From the IMG/VR virus record IMGVR_UViG_3300044729_002487, positions 21,515 through 85,514 of that record: a stretch of DNA of 64,000 bases, one strand, 5' to 3'. The position numbers and the translations under genes were made by a program. The DNA is from a virus. The notes below the pieces were generated by a model. That model ran no database searches and was not told the origin of the DNA. It worked only from the letters and a program-made list of their open reading frames with translations. Shown here in pieces: positions 1 to 8,687 of this stretch (position 1 is the stretch's first letter; every line of letters begins with the position of its first letter).

Positions 1-51
1 GATGATACCGTCGTTGGTACCGGTATTGCAAGTGCATTTCCTGCTCGATAA
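1..51 (+). CDS. 3' end of an unidentified gene
   Basis: The frame is open from the first base and ends at a TAA at 49-51, leaving 16 residues that end in ASAFPAR. It lies 12 bases before a virion-type gene, so it is probably another fibre or virion protein. Too little is present to say more. Confidence 0.5.
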   Translation, partial: DDTVVGTGIASAFPAR

Positions 52-63
52 ATATAAAATATT

Positions 64-780
64 ATGGCAAATATACGATTAACATCTGGTGAACGATATA
101 CGTTTGGGGTATTAAATAATGTAGCAGTGATAGCGAATTCAACGGATCATGCGGAAGCACAATATAATATTGCAAATATAGTAAAAATTCAGCCAGGATA
201 TCTTTGGGTATCTGCATCATCCGGTACAAATAACCAAGTAGCGTCTCCGCAAGTACGTCTGCAAAATGGAACATATGCAACTAGTTTTTATATGGCACAT
301 AACAAAACAACTCTAACAACAGTAACTACACCAGGTTTACGTACATTAGGTAATTTTGGAGGTTGTTTTGGATTTTTACCAGGAGCATCACCTTCGGAAC
401 CATATATGGTCATGTCAAGTTCTGCTAATTTTAATAATAGACGCGTACTCATTTCAGCTGGCTTGCATACGGCATATCGACAAAGTGGTGGTACGTTTAC
501 AGTTGATGAAACCGATCATTTTATTGAACATACAGCTGCAACTAATCAAACAGTTACATTACCATCTGCAGTTGCAAAAGAAGCTGGTAGACAATTATTG
601 ATTACAAAATTAAATTCCGGCGGAACATTAACCGTATCAGCTAGTGGTACCGATCGTATCGTACGAGCCGGTGCTGCGACACCAGGACGCCGGACTACAC
701 AACAATATGCATTTGCTCAATATTTTTGTAATGGCGAAGGTGAATGGTATGCAGCGGAACAAGGTACTTGGGCAGGGTAA
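64..780 (+). CDS. Putative virion/fibre protein
   Basis: This 238-residue protein is rich in Gly, Ser, Thr and Ala, with alternating short beta-strand-like segments and no signal peptide, membrane segment or enzymatic motif. The N-terminal third reads like a small virion-surface domain. The C-terminal half (about 150-230) has the Thr/Gly-rich texture of phage fibre tips (TVDETDHFIEH, TVTLPSAVAKEAGRQ). It follows another truncated gene and precedes a late-type motif, which fits a late structural role. The role is inferred from composition and position; I do not recognise a named family. Confidence 0.5.
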   Translation: MANIRLTSGERYTFGVLNNVAVIANSTDHAEAQYNIANIVKIQPGYLWVSASSGTNNQVASPQVRLQNGTYATSFYMAHNKTTLTTVTTPGLRTLGNFGGCFGFLPGASPSEPYMVMSSSANFNNRRVLISAGLHTAYRQSGGTFTVDETDHFIEHTAATNQTVTLPSAVAKEAGRQLLITKLNSGGTLTVSASGTDRIVRAGAATPGRRTTQQYAFAQYFCNGEGEWYAAEQGTWAG

Positions 781-781
781 C

Positions 782-789
782 ATATTTAT
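782..789 (+). promoter_or_regulatory. Late-type motif ATATTTAT
   Basis: One copy of the motif found ahead of structural and cargo genes, here directly after the stop of the virion gene and 57 bases before the polyprotein start. A second promoter-like element follows 8 bases later. Confidence 0.45.
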
Positions 790-796
790 TAAAAAA

Positions 797-828
797 TTTG
801 GTAATTTGAAAAATTATTCTTACCTTTA
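797..828 (+). promoter_or_regulatory. Host-type promoter (-33/-7)
   Basis: TTTG at 797-800, then 20 bases, then TACCTTTA at 821-828. It would start transcription roughly 10-15 bases upstream of the 847 gene. Paired with the late-type motif just upstream, it suggests expression in two phases. Confidence 0.5.
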
Positions 829-846
829 TATAAAGAGATTAAAATT

Positions 847-3666
847 ATGAGTTTAGCTGAATGGATGGTGGAAAGTATATTAAATGAAAGCGATATCAAG
901 CAAGTCATTGTGATATACCCCGGCCGTTTTCAACCGATGGGACGACACCATGCTGCCGTGTACAAAAAATTAGCATCGCAATTTGGTAAATCAAATACAT
1001 ATATTGCAACATCTGATGTAGTTAATCCACCTAAGTCTCCTTTGAATTTCCAAGAAAAAGCTCAGGTAATGAAGGCTCATGGAATAACAAATGTCGTTCA
1101 AGTTAAGAATCCATATCAGTCATTGGAAATAGTTGAAAAATATGACCCGGCGACTACGGCAGTATTATTTGCGGTCGGTAAAAAAGATATGGCGGAAGAT
1201 CCTCGATTCCGAGTAGGCGCAAAAAAGAATGGAGAGCCATCTTACTTTCAATATTATGATGAAAACAAAGACAATTTACAACCATATGGTAAGCATGGTT
1301 ATCTAATAGTTGCACCACATGTGGATATTCAGATTCCTGGTTTTGGTGAAATGTCTGGAACAACTCTGCGTCAGGTATTAGCTTCTGCAGATGAAAAAAC
1401 ATTTAAAGATGTGATGGGATTCTATGATCCAAAAATACATGACATGCTTAAAAAAAAGTTTGAATCTTTAAAGTCTGAAACGGTTGTACAAACCAATACA
1501 GCAAACGAAACCGTTGTATTTAGTAAGAATTGGTGGTCAAAATTGATTGTAGAAGGACGTTACGATAGTTTAGTTACTACATTATCGCGAGACATTGTCA
1601 CTCAAATGAAAAGCCGTAAAGGTACTCGTAATTATGAAGTTTCATTTGATGTTGATAGAGGTGATAATACTGCCGAAATTGATTTGGTTGTCAAATTTAA
1701 ACCACGCCGCAATTGGGAATTTGCATATGAAACCAAAGGATGGACGGATGGTGAAATGATGGAAATAACATTAACGTTTAATCCAGCTGCTTTTCCAACA
1801 TCATATAGTAATCTTATTCCAGAATTAAAAGAAACATTACGGCATGAAGTTGAACATGTGGCTCAAATGCATTTTCAAGATATGAAAATGATCGAACCAA
1901 AAACAAAAGCCTTTTATCAGTATTTGTTAGCTCCTCATGAGGTAGCAGCATTTACTCAAGGTTTATATAAAAGAGCAAAAACTAAACGCGTTCCAATTGA
2001 CATTGCAATGGAAGAATGGTTTGATGAAAATGTACGAAATTTCTCACCATCGCAAAAATATAATCATTGGAACATTGTGAAATCGGCTTGGTTGGAGTAT
2101 GCTCATAAACATATACCAACTGCGCAATATAGCGACGAATTAACCGAAGGTATTGTTTCGGATACCGTAAAAAAATATAGTGCCAAGTTATCTGATAAAT
2201 ACAAAGACTTTGTTAAGCGATTGAAAATTGAAGGTAACGAAACAAAAGAAGCGTATCATAAAATCGTAGATGCAGTTGTTAACGGAAAGGAATTATCAAA
2301 AGAAGAGCGAAAAGAAGTTGGAGAACAACTCAAAGACGTTCTTAAATTGATAGGATTTACTGCGGCATCTATACTACCAGGCGGTATCATTTACTTGTTG
2401 TTAACGCGAGTAACTAAATTGAAACGGCATTTAGTACCATCCGCATTTTTAGAAAACCAAAACCCAGATAATATGATTAAATTAAAACCTTTGTTAGTTA
2501 AAGAAGCAAAAGCAAATACACATTTAACGCATTTAGAAGAATTGATTTTAACTCAAGGCCGCGACGGTTATGATTTAGCTCGGTCATTCTTATTAGAACT
2601 GATTAAAAATCTTAAAGGTAATTCCAATAACAAAGTTAATACCACTATCAAATGGGACGGAGCACCTGCAATCATATCAGGCGTTGATCCAGCTTCTGGC
2701 AGATTCTTTGTAGGTACAAAGTCTGTGTTTAATAAAGAACCTAAACTTAACTTTACAAATGAAGACATTGATCGTAATCATGGCGAAGCACCAGGATTAG
2801 TTGATAAATTGAAAAGAGCTTTAGCATACTTACCTAAATTAGGTTATAAAAATATTATGCAAGGCGATTTCATGTTTGACGATTCCACATTGAAAACTCA
2901 GACAATTGACGGTGTTAAACATTATACATTTAAACCAAATACAATTACATATGCAGTAGAAGCTGATTCGGATTTAGGACGTCGTATTTCTAAAGCAAAG
3001 TTTGGTATTGTATTTCATACCGGTTATAAGAACTTACAATCCGGAGCAGAATTTGGAGTTAGTGTATCAAATATAAGACAAAATCCGGATGTTTGGTTTG
3101 ATGATGCATTCTTTAAAGATACTACCGGTACGGTATTGTTAACTGATAATGAAGCCAAAGAGGTTGCTCGATTAATTAAAGAAGCAGATTCATTGAAAGT
3201 CGATTATCGCTCAATTCCATCAGAACTATTGAATACATATATTAATAGCGAAATACGAATTGGTCAGTTTTTAGATTCACCTGATAAATCATATGATGCA
3301 TTTTTAAAATGGTTACAACTTCGTAATGACAAAAACATTGATAAATTGAAATCATTGGCTGGTAAAGAAAAAGCATTAAATGCAGCTAAAGAACAAATGA
3401 AATCGGTCACTGATAACAAACAAAACATTGTGAATGCATTTAAGGTATCAAAATTGTTAGCAGAAGCTAAGATGATATTTGTGCAAAAATATAACAATGC
3501 TGTTTACAATACAAAACATTTTGTTGACGATGGCCAAGGAGGTTTACGAGTTTCAAATCCAGAAGGATATGTAGCAGTAGATCATATCGGTAACGGTATT
3601 AAATTAGTAGACCGATTAGAATTCTCTAGAGCCAATTTTGCCATGGACAAAGGCTTTACTAAGTAG
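847..3666 (+). CDS. Multidomain prohead-cargo polyprotein
   Basis: This 939-residue protein joins four unlike regions. Residues 15-236 resemble a cytidylyltransferase-fold nucleotidyltransferase (YPGRFQPMGRHH, then GTTLRQVL). Residues 237-434 carry HEVEH (333-337) and a downstream HE at 364-365, as in zinc metallopeptidases. Residues 435-553 resemble a LETM1 membrane segment (LPGGIIYLLLTRVTKLKRH). Residues 554-873 hold KWDG (602-605) and MQGDFMFDD, as in covalent nucleotidyltransferases/ligases; phage DUF6267 proteins look like this. Prohead-protease-like sites fall at the junctions: LNE14/S, IVE236/G, LTE434/G, VKE553/A and LAE873/A. I infer a cargo polyprotein cleaved by gp21. Domain calls are by motif only, and activity of each piece is unproven. 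Confidence 0.65.
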   Translation: MSLAEWMVESILNESDIKQVIVIYPGRFQPMGRHHAAVYKKLASQFGKSNTYIATSDVVNPPKSPLNFQEKAQVMKAHGITNVVQVKNPYQSLEIVEKYDPATTAVLFAVGKKDMAEDPRFRVGAKKNGEPSYFQYYDENKDNLQPYGKHGYLIVAPHVDIQIPGFGEMSGTTLRQVLASADEKTFKDVMGFYDPKIHDMLKKKFESLKSETVVQTNTANETVVFSKNWWSKLIVEGRYDSLVTTLSRDIVTQMKSRKGTRNYEVSFDVDRGDNTAEIDLVVKFKPRRNWEFAYETKGWTDGEMMEITLTFNPAAFPTSYSNLIPELKETLRHEVEHVAQMHFQDMKMIEPKTKAFYQYLLAPHEVAAFTQGLYKRAKTKRVPIDIAMEEWFDENVRNFSPSQKYNHWNIVKSAWLEYAHKHIPTAQYSDELTEGIVSDTVKKYSAKLSDKYKDFVKRLKIEGNETKEAYHKIVDAVVNGKELSKEERKEVGEQLKDVLKLIGFTAASILPGGIIYLLLTRVTKLKRHLVPSAFLENQNPDNMIKLKPLLVKEAKANTHLTHLEELILTQGRDGYDLARSFLLELIKNLKGNSNNKVNTTIKWDGAPAIISGVDPASGRFFVGTKSVFNKEPKLNFTNEDIDRNHGEAPGLVDKLKRALAYLPKLGYKNIMQGDFMFDDSTLKTQTIDGVKHYTFKPNTITYAVEADSDLGRRISKAKFGIVFHTGYKNLQSGAEFGVSVSNIRQNPDVWFDDAFFKDTTGTVLLTDNEAKEVARLIKEADSLKVDYRSIPSELLNTYINSEIRIGQFLDSPDKSYDAFLKWLQLRNDKNIDKLKSLAGKEKALNAAKEQMKSVTDNKQNIVNAFKVSKLLAEAKMIFVQKYNNAVYNTKHFVDDGQGGLRVSNPEGYVAVDHIGNGIKLVDRLEFSRANFAMDKGFTK

Positions 3667-3674
3667 GTTCGTCT

Positions 3675-3682
3675 ATATTTAT
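3675..3682 (+). promoter_or_regulatory. Late-type motif ATATTTAT
   Basis: Sits 27 bases before the 3702 start, followed by an AAGG ribosome-binding-like stretch. The gene it serves is one of the leader-bearing cargo proteins. Confidence 0.45.
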
Positions 3683-3701
3683 ATTTAAAATAAGGAATGC
3701 T

Positions 3702-4322
3702 ATGAAAGAAACTGAATTACGTCGTATAATTCGTGAACATATTAAACGTTTATTGGAAGGTCCTTCATTAGGAGCTGGTTCATCTGAATTAGAGCGAGGA
3801 TTAGGTAAAATTGAAAAACGTGCATCTAATTTGACACCACGTCAAAGAGTGGCAGCTGTTTTACCGGTATTACAAAAATTCGGTATTCAGTCAAGCGATC
3901 TTTCATTGATTAAAATTGAATTGGCAAAAGCTGCAAAACAAGCTACGGTACAAGATGCATCCGCTGATAAAGCTGCCGATGATGCCGCGGCTAAAGCAAA
4001 AGCCGATGCAGAAGCAAAAGCTGATACAGAAACACCTGAAGAAGAGCCAACTAAAAAAGAAGAGCAATATACAGCAGGCGTTGATGATAATTATGCCGGC
4101 AAGGCGTTTAAACGTCCAAAGGCAATGCAAGAAAATTTAACATCATTATATTCAAAAGCGGAAAAGGTTGATAAAACACAAGCTTTCCAGATGTTACAAA
4201 GAGCAGTAGCTCAAAAACCTTCAACTATGCAAGCAGATTTTGTTGTGGATTTAATTAATAAATTCAATTTAGATGATTCTGCAAAACGTAGATTAAAAAT
4301 GATAATTAGAAACATGGCATAA
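3702..4322 (+). CDS. Cargo protein with capsid-targeting-like leader
   Basis: 206 residues. The first 19 form a basic amphipathic helix (ETELRRIIREHIKRLLE) ending in LLE19/GP, a prohead-protease-type site; almost the same leader occurs in the gene at 31217. The middle (about 80-125) is a low-complexity Ala/Asp/Lys/Glu linker, followed by the short motif YTAGVDD, which recurs in the gene at 14195. The C-terminal 70 residues look helical. There are no enzymatic motifs. It shares one base with the next gene. I infer a protein packaged in the head and trimmed by gp21; its function there is unknown. Confidence 0.6.
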   Translation: MKETELRRIIREHIKRLLEGPSLGAGSSELERGLGKIEKRASNLTPRQRVAAVLPVLQKFGIQSSDLSLIKIELAKAAKQATVQDASADKAADDAAAKAKADAEAKADTETPEEEPTKKEEQYTAGVDDNYAGKAFKRPKAMQENLTSLYSKAEKVDKTQAFQMLQRAVAQKPSTMQADFVVDLINKFNLDDSAKRRLKMIIRNMA

Positions 4323-4954
4323 TGTCAAACAAGTTACACAATATTAAAGCGGTTGAAAAAATGCTCCATGGCGAGCATAAGTCACAGACTAAAACAACCC
4401 ATGGTTTCAATCAGACATCAAAATCGGTAAAACGTAACATTGGTGATACGTGGATTGAATCAGATCCTAAGACCGGTACAGTTTGGATGTATGAACAACG
4501 TGATGGTTTCCGTACAAAGAAACCTGCTAATAGCGCATCCGACATGATCAAAAAAATTCTTACTGCACCTGACACATGTCCTTGTTGTGAGAAATCAATG
4601 AAAGGTGTTTCCGAACAACGATTAAATCTTAAAATGTACTTTATACATAAAAAGTGTTTTGATTGTGTTGTAAAAGAAGAATCATTGATTAGAGCTAAAG
4701 GCAAAGAAGCATGGACTGAATATTCTCGACAAAGAATGATGGCAAATGCAGAGTCATGGTTTAGTGATGCAGATCAAGAGGTAATGGCATTACGAGAAGC
4801 AATTAAAATGCAATACGTACAAAATGCTGATGGTAACATAGAAGAATGGGATATGACCGCTTTTTTAGAAAAATTTGATGCGGACTATGAACAATTAAAA
4901 AAACAAATATTTGAAAATCTAAAGGGTAAAGATGGCAAAGAATCGATCGCTTAA
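4322..4954 (+). CDS. Zinc-binding-like phage protein, unknown role
   Basis: 210 residues, translationally coupled to the gene before (TAATG) and overlapping the one after by 23 bases. It carries two CxxC-type pairs (CPCCEK near residue 82 and HKKCFDC near 105), consistent with a treble-clef or zinc-ribbon fold. A helical, acidic C-terminal half follows. The N-terminus (HNIKAVEKMLHGEH) resembles hypothetical proteins I associate with environmental T4-like phages, with no assigned function. It lacks a protease-site leader, unlike both neighbours, so it may be an assembly partner rather than cargo (inference). Confidence 0.55.
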   Translation: MSNKLHNIKAVEKMLHGEHKSQTKTTHGFNQTSKSVKRNIGDTWIESDPKTGTVWMYEQRDGFRTKKPANSASDMIKKILTAPDTCPCCEKSMKGVSEQRLNLKMYFIHKKCFDCVVKEESLIRAKGKEAWTEYSRQRMMANAESWFSDADQEVMALREAIKMQYVQNADGNIEEWDMTAFLEKFDADYEQLKKQIFENLKGKDGKESIA

Positions 4955-6335
4955 TAAAATTGGAAAAGAGTTCGACGAGTTAGTAGCAGATATGAAAAAG
5001 ACTGCTGCTGATTGGGCTAAAGCTTCTGGCGCAAAGAAACAGACTCTGTTAATGAAAATGAAACAGATGACGAAAGAGAAAAAAGAGCTTCAAGCTGAAA
5101 TGGAACGCGCTGTTATGGACGTCGATAAAGATGCTACATTGCAAGTAGATGAAAGATATGTTAAAATTGCTATGAAAAGTGCTATTGGTCGATTAGTCGA
5201 AGAACAATTAAAAACTATCATTCCTAATAGAACTGCGCGTCGTTCTTTAAAAAGATTAACCGAATCTGCAAATTTATTAGAATCGAGGTCTCAATCAATA
5301 TCTAGGTCATTAAGAAAAGGAATGTCTGAATCTACATGGAATAATGTACAAAATACATGTAGATCAGTATTAGGTATTACTGAAGCCGGTATGTCTGATG
5401 ATGCATTAGCAAAAGTAATTGCTCAAGTAGCGAAAGAAGCATCCGGCGGAAAAGTTGCTGTTGATCCGAATAAAATTAATATTGATGCATTAGAAAATCC
5501 TGAATCAATTGATTCGAGAGAAGATTTTATTGAAGAAAATTTACTTACTGAAGGCGATCCTGTAACAACTGCTTTATTAGCTGCTCCTACTATAATTAAA
5601 TTTTTAGGAGGAATTATTGATTGGGTTGGAGGTCTTGCAATGGGTAATGAAGAGTCTCGAGCTGTTAATCGTATTATCGGTCGAATGCATGCATATGCAA
5701 AGAAAAATAATCAGATTCCTGCTAAACAAGATATGGTGAAAGAATTAGGCGGTGTTGGAAAAGGTATAATGTCAGGGGTATCATTTAAAGATGATGCAAA
5801 ATATATTGATCAAGCATATGAAAGAGTTGCTGAATTCGTAGAAAAGGCAAATGCAGCCGGTGCAGGAAAACCAGGTCACCATAATTCAGAATTTTCAGCA
5901 GAAGGCGCCGGATCACAGCCGGTTGATGAACATATGTTACATATGTTACATGATGCATCGGCTAATACAAAAGTAGGTAAGTTTCTAGGTAATTTAGCTC
6001 ATAAATTACATGAAATATATTTAGTACCATTGCAAGTTGTAATAACCGGTGTTATTTTTCTTGTAATGCCATCAAAAATAATGCAAGCCAAAAAAGTTTG
6101 GGCTCAAGCAAAAAAGATTGCTGAATTTATATATGCGTTTGTTATGTTATTTGTGGCAGTTAAAGGAGGTATAGGAGCATTCCAGCATATCGCAGAATTA
6201 ATGCCACAACTTCAATCAGCGTTAGATGCTACAGGTCATGCTGGTACGATATTTACAGCAGTAGCTGATTCGGCAAAAGCAGGTGATATGTCAGTCGAAG
6301 TTCTAAAAGGTATTTTATCATTAGCTGGTAAATAA
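4932..6335 (+). CDS. Coiled-coil plus membrane-active cargo polyprotein
   Basis: 467 residues. The N-terminal 100 are charged and helical, coiled-coil-like. A stretch follows with four prohead-protease-type sites: RLTE111/S, LLE117/S, ITE151/A and LTE207/G. The part after residue 207 opens with a hydrophobic segment (TTALLAAPTIIKFLGGIIDW). It contains two further hydrophobic segments near 360-410 (VPLQVVITGVIFLVMP and FIYAFVMLFVAVKGGIGAF). Cleavage at 207 would release a membrane-active fragment. That would suit a protein ejected with DNA to help cross the envelope, but this is inference. There is no SD; the start is inside the preceding gene. Confidence 0.55.
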   Translation: MAKNRSLNKIGKEFDELVADMKKTAADWAKASGAKKQTLLMKMKQMTKEKKELQAEMERAVMDVDKDATLQVDERYVKIAMKSAIGRLVEEQLKTIIPNRTARRSLKRLTESANLLESRSQSISRSLRKGMSESTWNNVQNTCRSVLGITEAGMSDDALAKVIAQVAKEASGGKVAVDPNKINIDALENPESIDSREDFIEENLLTEGDPVTTALLAAPTIIKFLGGIIDWVGGLAMGNEESRAVNRIIGRMHAYAKKNNQIPAKQDMVKELGGVGKGIMSGVSFKDDAKYIDQAYERVAEFVEKANAAGAGKPGHHNSEFSAEGAGSQPVDEHMLHMLHDASANTKVGKFLGNLAHKLHEIYLVPLQVVITGVIFLVMPSKIMQAKKVWAQAKKIAEFIYAFVMLFVAVKGGIGAFQHIAELMPQLQSALDATGHAGTIFTAVADSAKAGDMSVEVLKGILSLAGK

Positions 6336-6338
6336 TTT

Positions 6339-6689
6339 ATGAAAAATAAAACAACGGTTATATTATCATTAGTTATTGCTGTGTTAGTTTGTGTAATCAT
6401 TATCATGTACACAACTAAACCATCTTATACAGATGCTAATGCAAAAGCTCAATATCAACATACTATTGATAGTTTGGATAATGTAATTTTGAACTACAAA
6501 CGCGATCAACTTGAATTGGATAAAAAAATTGCCGGATATGAATTAGATATCCGGCGATTGGATTTTCAAATTGATTCAGCGGAAAACAAAATAATTGAAG
6601 TAAGAAACTATTATGCTGAACGAATTAAAAATGTTGGTCGTTTTTCTACTGCTGAGCTTGACGACTTTTTCTCAAAACGGTACAAATAA
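6339..6689 (+). CDS. Membrane-anchored coiled-coil protein, spanin-like
   Basis: 116 residues: a single N-terminal membrane anchor (about 5-25, VILSLVIAVLVCVIIIMY), then a continuous periplasm-facing coiled coil, ending in FFSKRYK. This is the layout of Rz-type inner-membrane spanins. The next gene begins inside its 3' end in another frame, as in Rz/Rz1 pairs. No cleavage-site leader is present. The lysis role is inferred from topology and overlap only; the endolysin is about 46 kb away. Confidence 0.45.
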   Translation: MKNKTTVILSLVIAVLVCVIIIMYTTKPSYTDANAKAQYQHTIDSLDNVILNYKRDQLELDKKIAGYELDIRRLDFQIDSAENKIIEVRNYYAERIKNVGRFSTAELDDFFSKRYK

Positions 6690-7050
6690 CGAACCTCAAG
6701 TTTGTATGCCATTAACAAAGGCACGCCAAGTAGCACAAGATCTATTACGTTTAGATTCATTACAAGCTGAACATAACAAAACATTGTTTGTGTTAGAACG
6801 TACGAATTCTAAAATAGAAATCAAAGATAGTATTATAAATGCCAATACAGAAAAGATTGATAAATATCTTAAAGAAATTGGTACACATGAAGAGAAGTTT
6901 AAAACATCGTCAGAACGAATTACAAAGTTAGAAACAGAGGTTACTGACTTGCAGACAAAAAATACTCGATTACGTGGATGGATACAAGGCTTAGGCGGCG
7001 GTTTAATTGCAACTCTTACTACATTAATATCTGTAATTGCTATAAAGTAA
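6613..7050 (+). CDS. Secreted coiled-coil protein with C-terminal anchor
   Basis: 145 residues. A signal-peptide-like N-terminus (LVVFLLLSLTTFSQ) is followed by about 75 residues of coiled coil and a C-terminal hydrophobic segment (GLIATLTTLISVIAI). It overlaps the preceding gene by 77 bases; an internal ATG at 6631 would give a shorter leader but lose the positive charge. Overlap with a spanin-like gene suggests a lysis partner. However, no lipobox cysteine is present where an outer-membrane spanin would need one, so this could instead be an antiholin or an unrelated envelope protein. Confidence 0.4.
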   Translation: MLNELKMLVVFLLLSLTTFSQNGTNNEPQVCMPLTKARQVAQDLLRLDSLQAEHNKTLFVLERTNSKIEIKDSIINANTEKIDKYLKEIGTHEEKFKTSSERITKLETEVTDLQTKNTRLRGWIQGLGGGLIATLTTLISVIAIK

Positions 7051-7051
7051 A

Positions 7052-7083
7052 TTTGGTACTTTAAAAAAGTTTTATTATATTTA
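7052..7083 (+). promoter_or_regulatory. Host-type promoter before terminase
   Basis: TTTG at 7052-7055, 20 bases, TATATTTA at 7076-7083. Only 6 bases separate the -7 element from the terminase ATG, so the transcript would be nearly or fully leaderless. Confidence 0.6.
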
Positions 7084-7089
7084 TAGTAT

Positions 7090-8661
7090 ATGACGCAGAA
7101 ATCATTAAAAGAAATTATTAAAGACGAGTACAAAAAATGTGCGATGGACCCCGTGCATTTTATGAAAAAATACTGCGTTATCCAACATCCAACAAAAGGA
7201 AAAATGTTCTTTCATTTATATCCTTTTCAGGAAGAAGTACTTACTTCATTGCAACATAATCGTTATAGTGTAATTCTTAAATCACGGCAGTTAGGTATTT
7301 CCACTTTAACTGCAGGATTTTCATTATGGGCAATGTTATTTCGTTCAGATTATAACGTATTAGTCATTGCTACAAAACAAGAAGTAGCAAAAAACTTAGT
7401 TACCAAAGTACGTGTAATGCATGATAATTTACCTTCATGGTTAAAAGGAAAATCAGTCGAAGATAATAAATTGTCATTACGATTTAAAAATGGGTCTCAA
7501 ATCAAAGCTGTATCATCAAAAGGAGATGCAGGTCGTTCTGAAGCATTATCATTACTAGTAATAGATGAGGCGGCATTTATCGATCGAATCGATGAAATAT
7601 GGACTGCAGCTCAACAAACATTAGCAACTGGTGGTGGTGCAATCATGTTATCAACACCTAACGGTACTGGTAATTTATTTCATAAAACATGGGTTGATGC
7701 AGAAGCGGGAGGCCAATTTCATCCAATTAAATTGCATTGGTCAGTACATCCTGAACGAGATCAGGCATGGCGTGATATGCAAACAGAATTGTTAGGTGAA
7801 AAAGCAGCTGCGCAAGAATGTGATTGCGACTTCATATCATCCGGACATACAGTAGTTGATGGTCCTATCATTCAATGGTATGAGCAAACATATGTCGAAG
7901 ATCCTAAAGAGAAACGTGGATTTGATGGTAACTATTGGATATGGGATTATCCAAATTACAATAAAGCATATGCAGTTGTAGCTGACGTTGCTCGAGGCGA
8001 TGGTGCTGACTATTCAGCGTTCCATGTCATTGATATTGAATCTATGACTCAGGTAGCAGAATATCGAGGTAAAATAGGAACTACGGAATACGGTAACATG
8101 TTAGTATCTGTCGCAACTGATTATAATAATGCATTGCTAGTAATTGAAAATGCTAATATTGGTTGGGCTGTAATACAAGTTGCAATTGACCGTGGATATC
8201 CAAATTTATATTATTCATACCGCGATGATGCATATGTAGATGAAAATATACATTTATCAAAAGGATATGACCTCAAAGGCAAGGCACAAAAAGTTCCAGG
8301 ATTTTCAACTACATCAAAATCACGTCCTTTGATAATTTCAAAGATAGAAACATATTTCCGAGAAAAAGCTCCAATCGTCCGTAGTAAACGGTTGACAGAT
8401 GAATTATATGTATTCATTTGGAATGGTTCAAGAGCAGAAGCTCAAAGAGGTTATAATGATGACTTGATAATGTCATTCGGTATCGCTTTATGGGTACGCG
8501 ATACGGCGTTACGTTTACATCAACAAGGAATAGATTTAACCAAAAAAACATTAGGCCATTTAGGTAAATCACAAGGAGTATACTCAGCAAATAAAAATAG
8601 TAACGGTTCTTGGGACTGGAAAGCTGGAGCCGACTCAGATGACTTGAAATGGTTACTTTAA
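7090..8661 (+). CDS. Terminase large subunit (gp17)
   Basis: The 523-residue DNA-packaging motor: an ATPase that pumps DNA through the portal plus a nuclease that cuts concatemers. The ATPase P-loop region is KSRQLGIST (64-72), as in gp17-type terminases. Walker B is LLVIDEAAF (D159 E160), followed by the coupling motif STPNG. The C-terminal RNase-H-like nuclease shows VVADVARGDGADYSAFH with paired acidic residues near 300. It lies directly before the portal gene, the usual order 17-20. No small terminase subunit was recognised in the window. Confidence 0.95.
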   Translation: MTQKSLKEIIKDEYKKCAMDPVHFMKKYCVIQHPTKGKMFFHLYPFQEEVLTSLQHNRYSVILKSRQLGISTLTAGFSLWAMLFRSDYNVLVIATKQEVAKNLVTKVRVMHDNLPSWLKGKSVEDNKLSLRFKNGSQIKAVSSKGDAGRSEALSLLVIDEAAFIDRIDEIWTAAQQTLATGGGAIMLSTPNGTGNLFHKTWVDAEAGGQFHPIKLHWSVHPERDQAWRDMQTELLGEKAAAQECDCDFISSGHTVVDGPIIQWYEQTYVEDPKEKRGFDGNYWIWDYPNYNKAYAVVADVARGDGADYSAFHVIDIESMTQVAEYRGKIGTTEYGNMLVSVATDYNNALLVIENANIGWAVIQVAIDRGYPNLYYSYRDDAYVDENIHLSKGYDLKGKAQKVPGFSTTSKSRPLIISKIETYFREKAPIVRSKRLTDELYVFIWNGSRAEAQRGYNDDLIMSFGIALWVRDTALRLHQQGIDLTKKTLGHLGKSQGVYSANKNSNGSWDWKAGADSDDLKWLL

Positions 8662-8662
8662 C

Positions 8663-8670
8663 ATATTTAT
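8663..8670 (+). promoter_or_regulatory. Late-type motif ATATTTAT
   Basis: Lies in the 26-base gap between terminase and portal genes, 17 bases before the portal ATG. Confidence 0.45.
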
Positions 8671-8687
8671 TATAAACGGAAAAACGC

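Noticed and set aside
3903-4140. Cys/Phe-rich reverse frame and a Lys/Gln-rich forward frame inside the 3702 gene
   Set aside because: Both are alternative readings of its Ala/Lys/Glu low-complexity linker.
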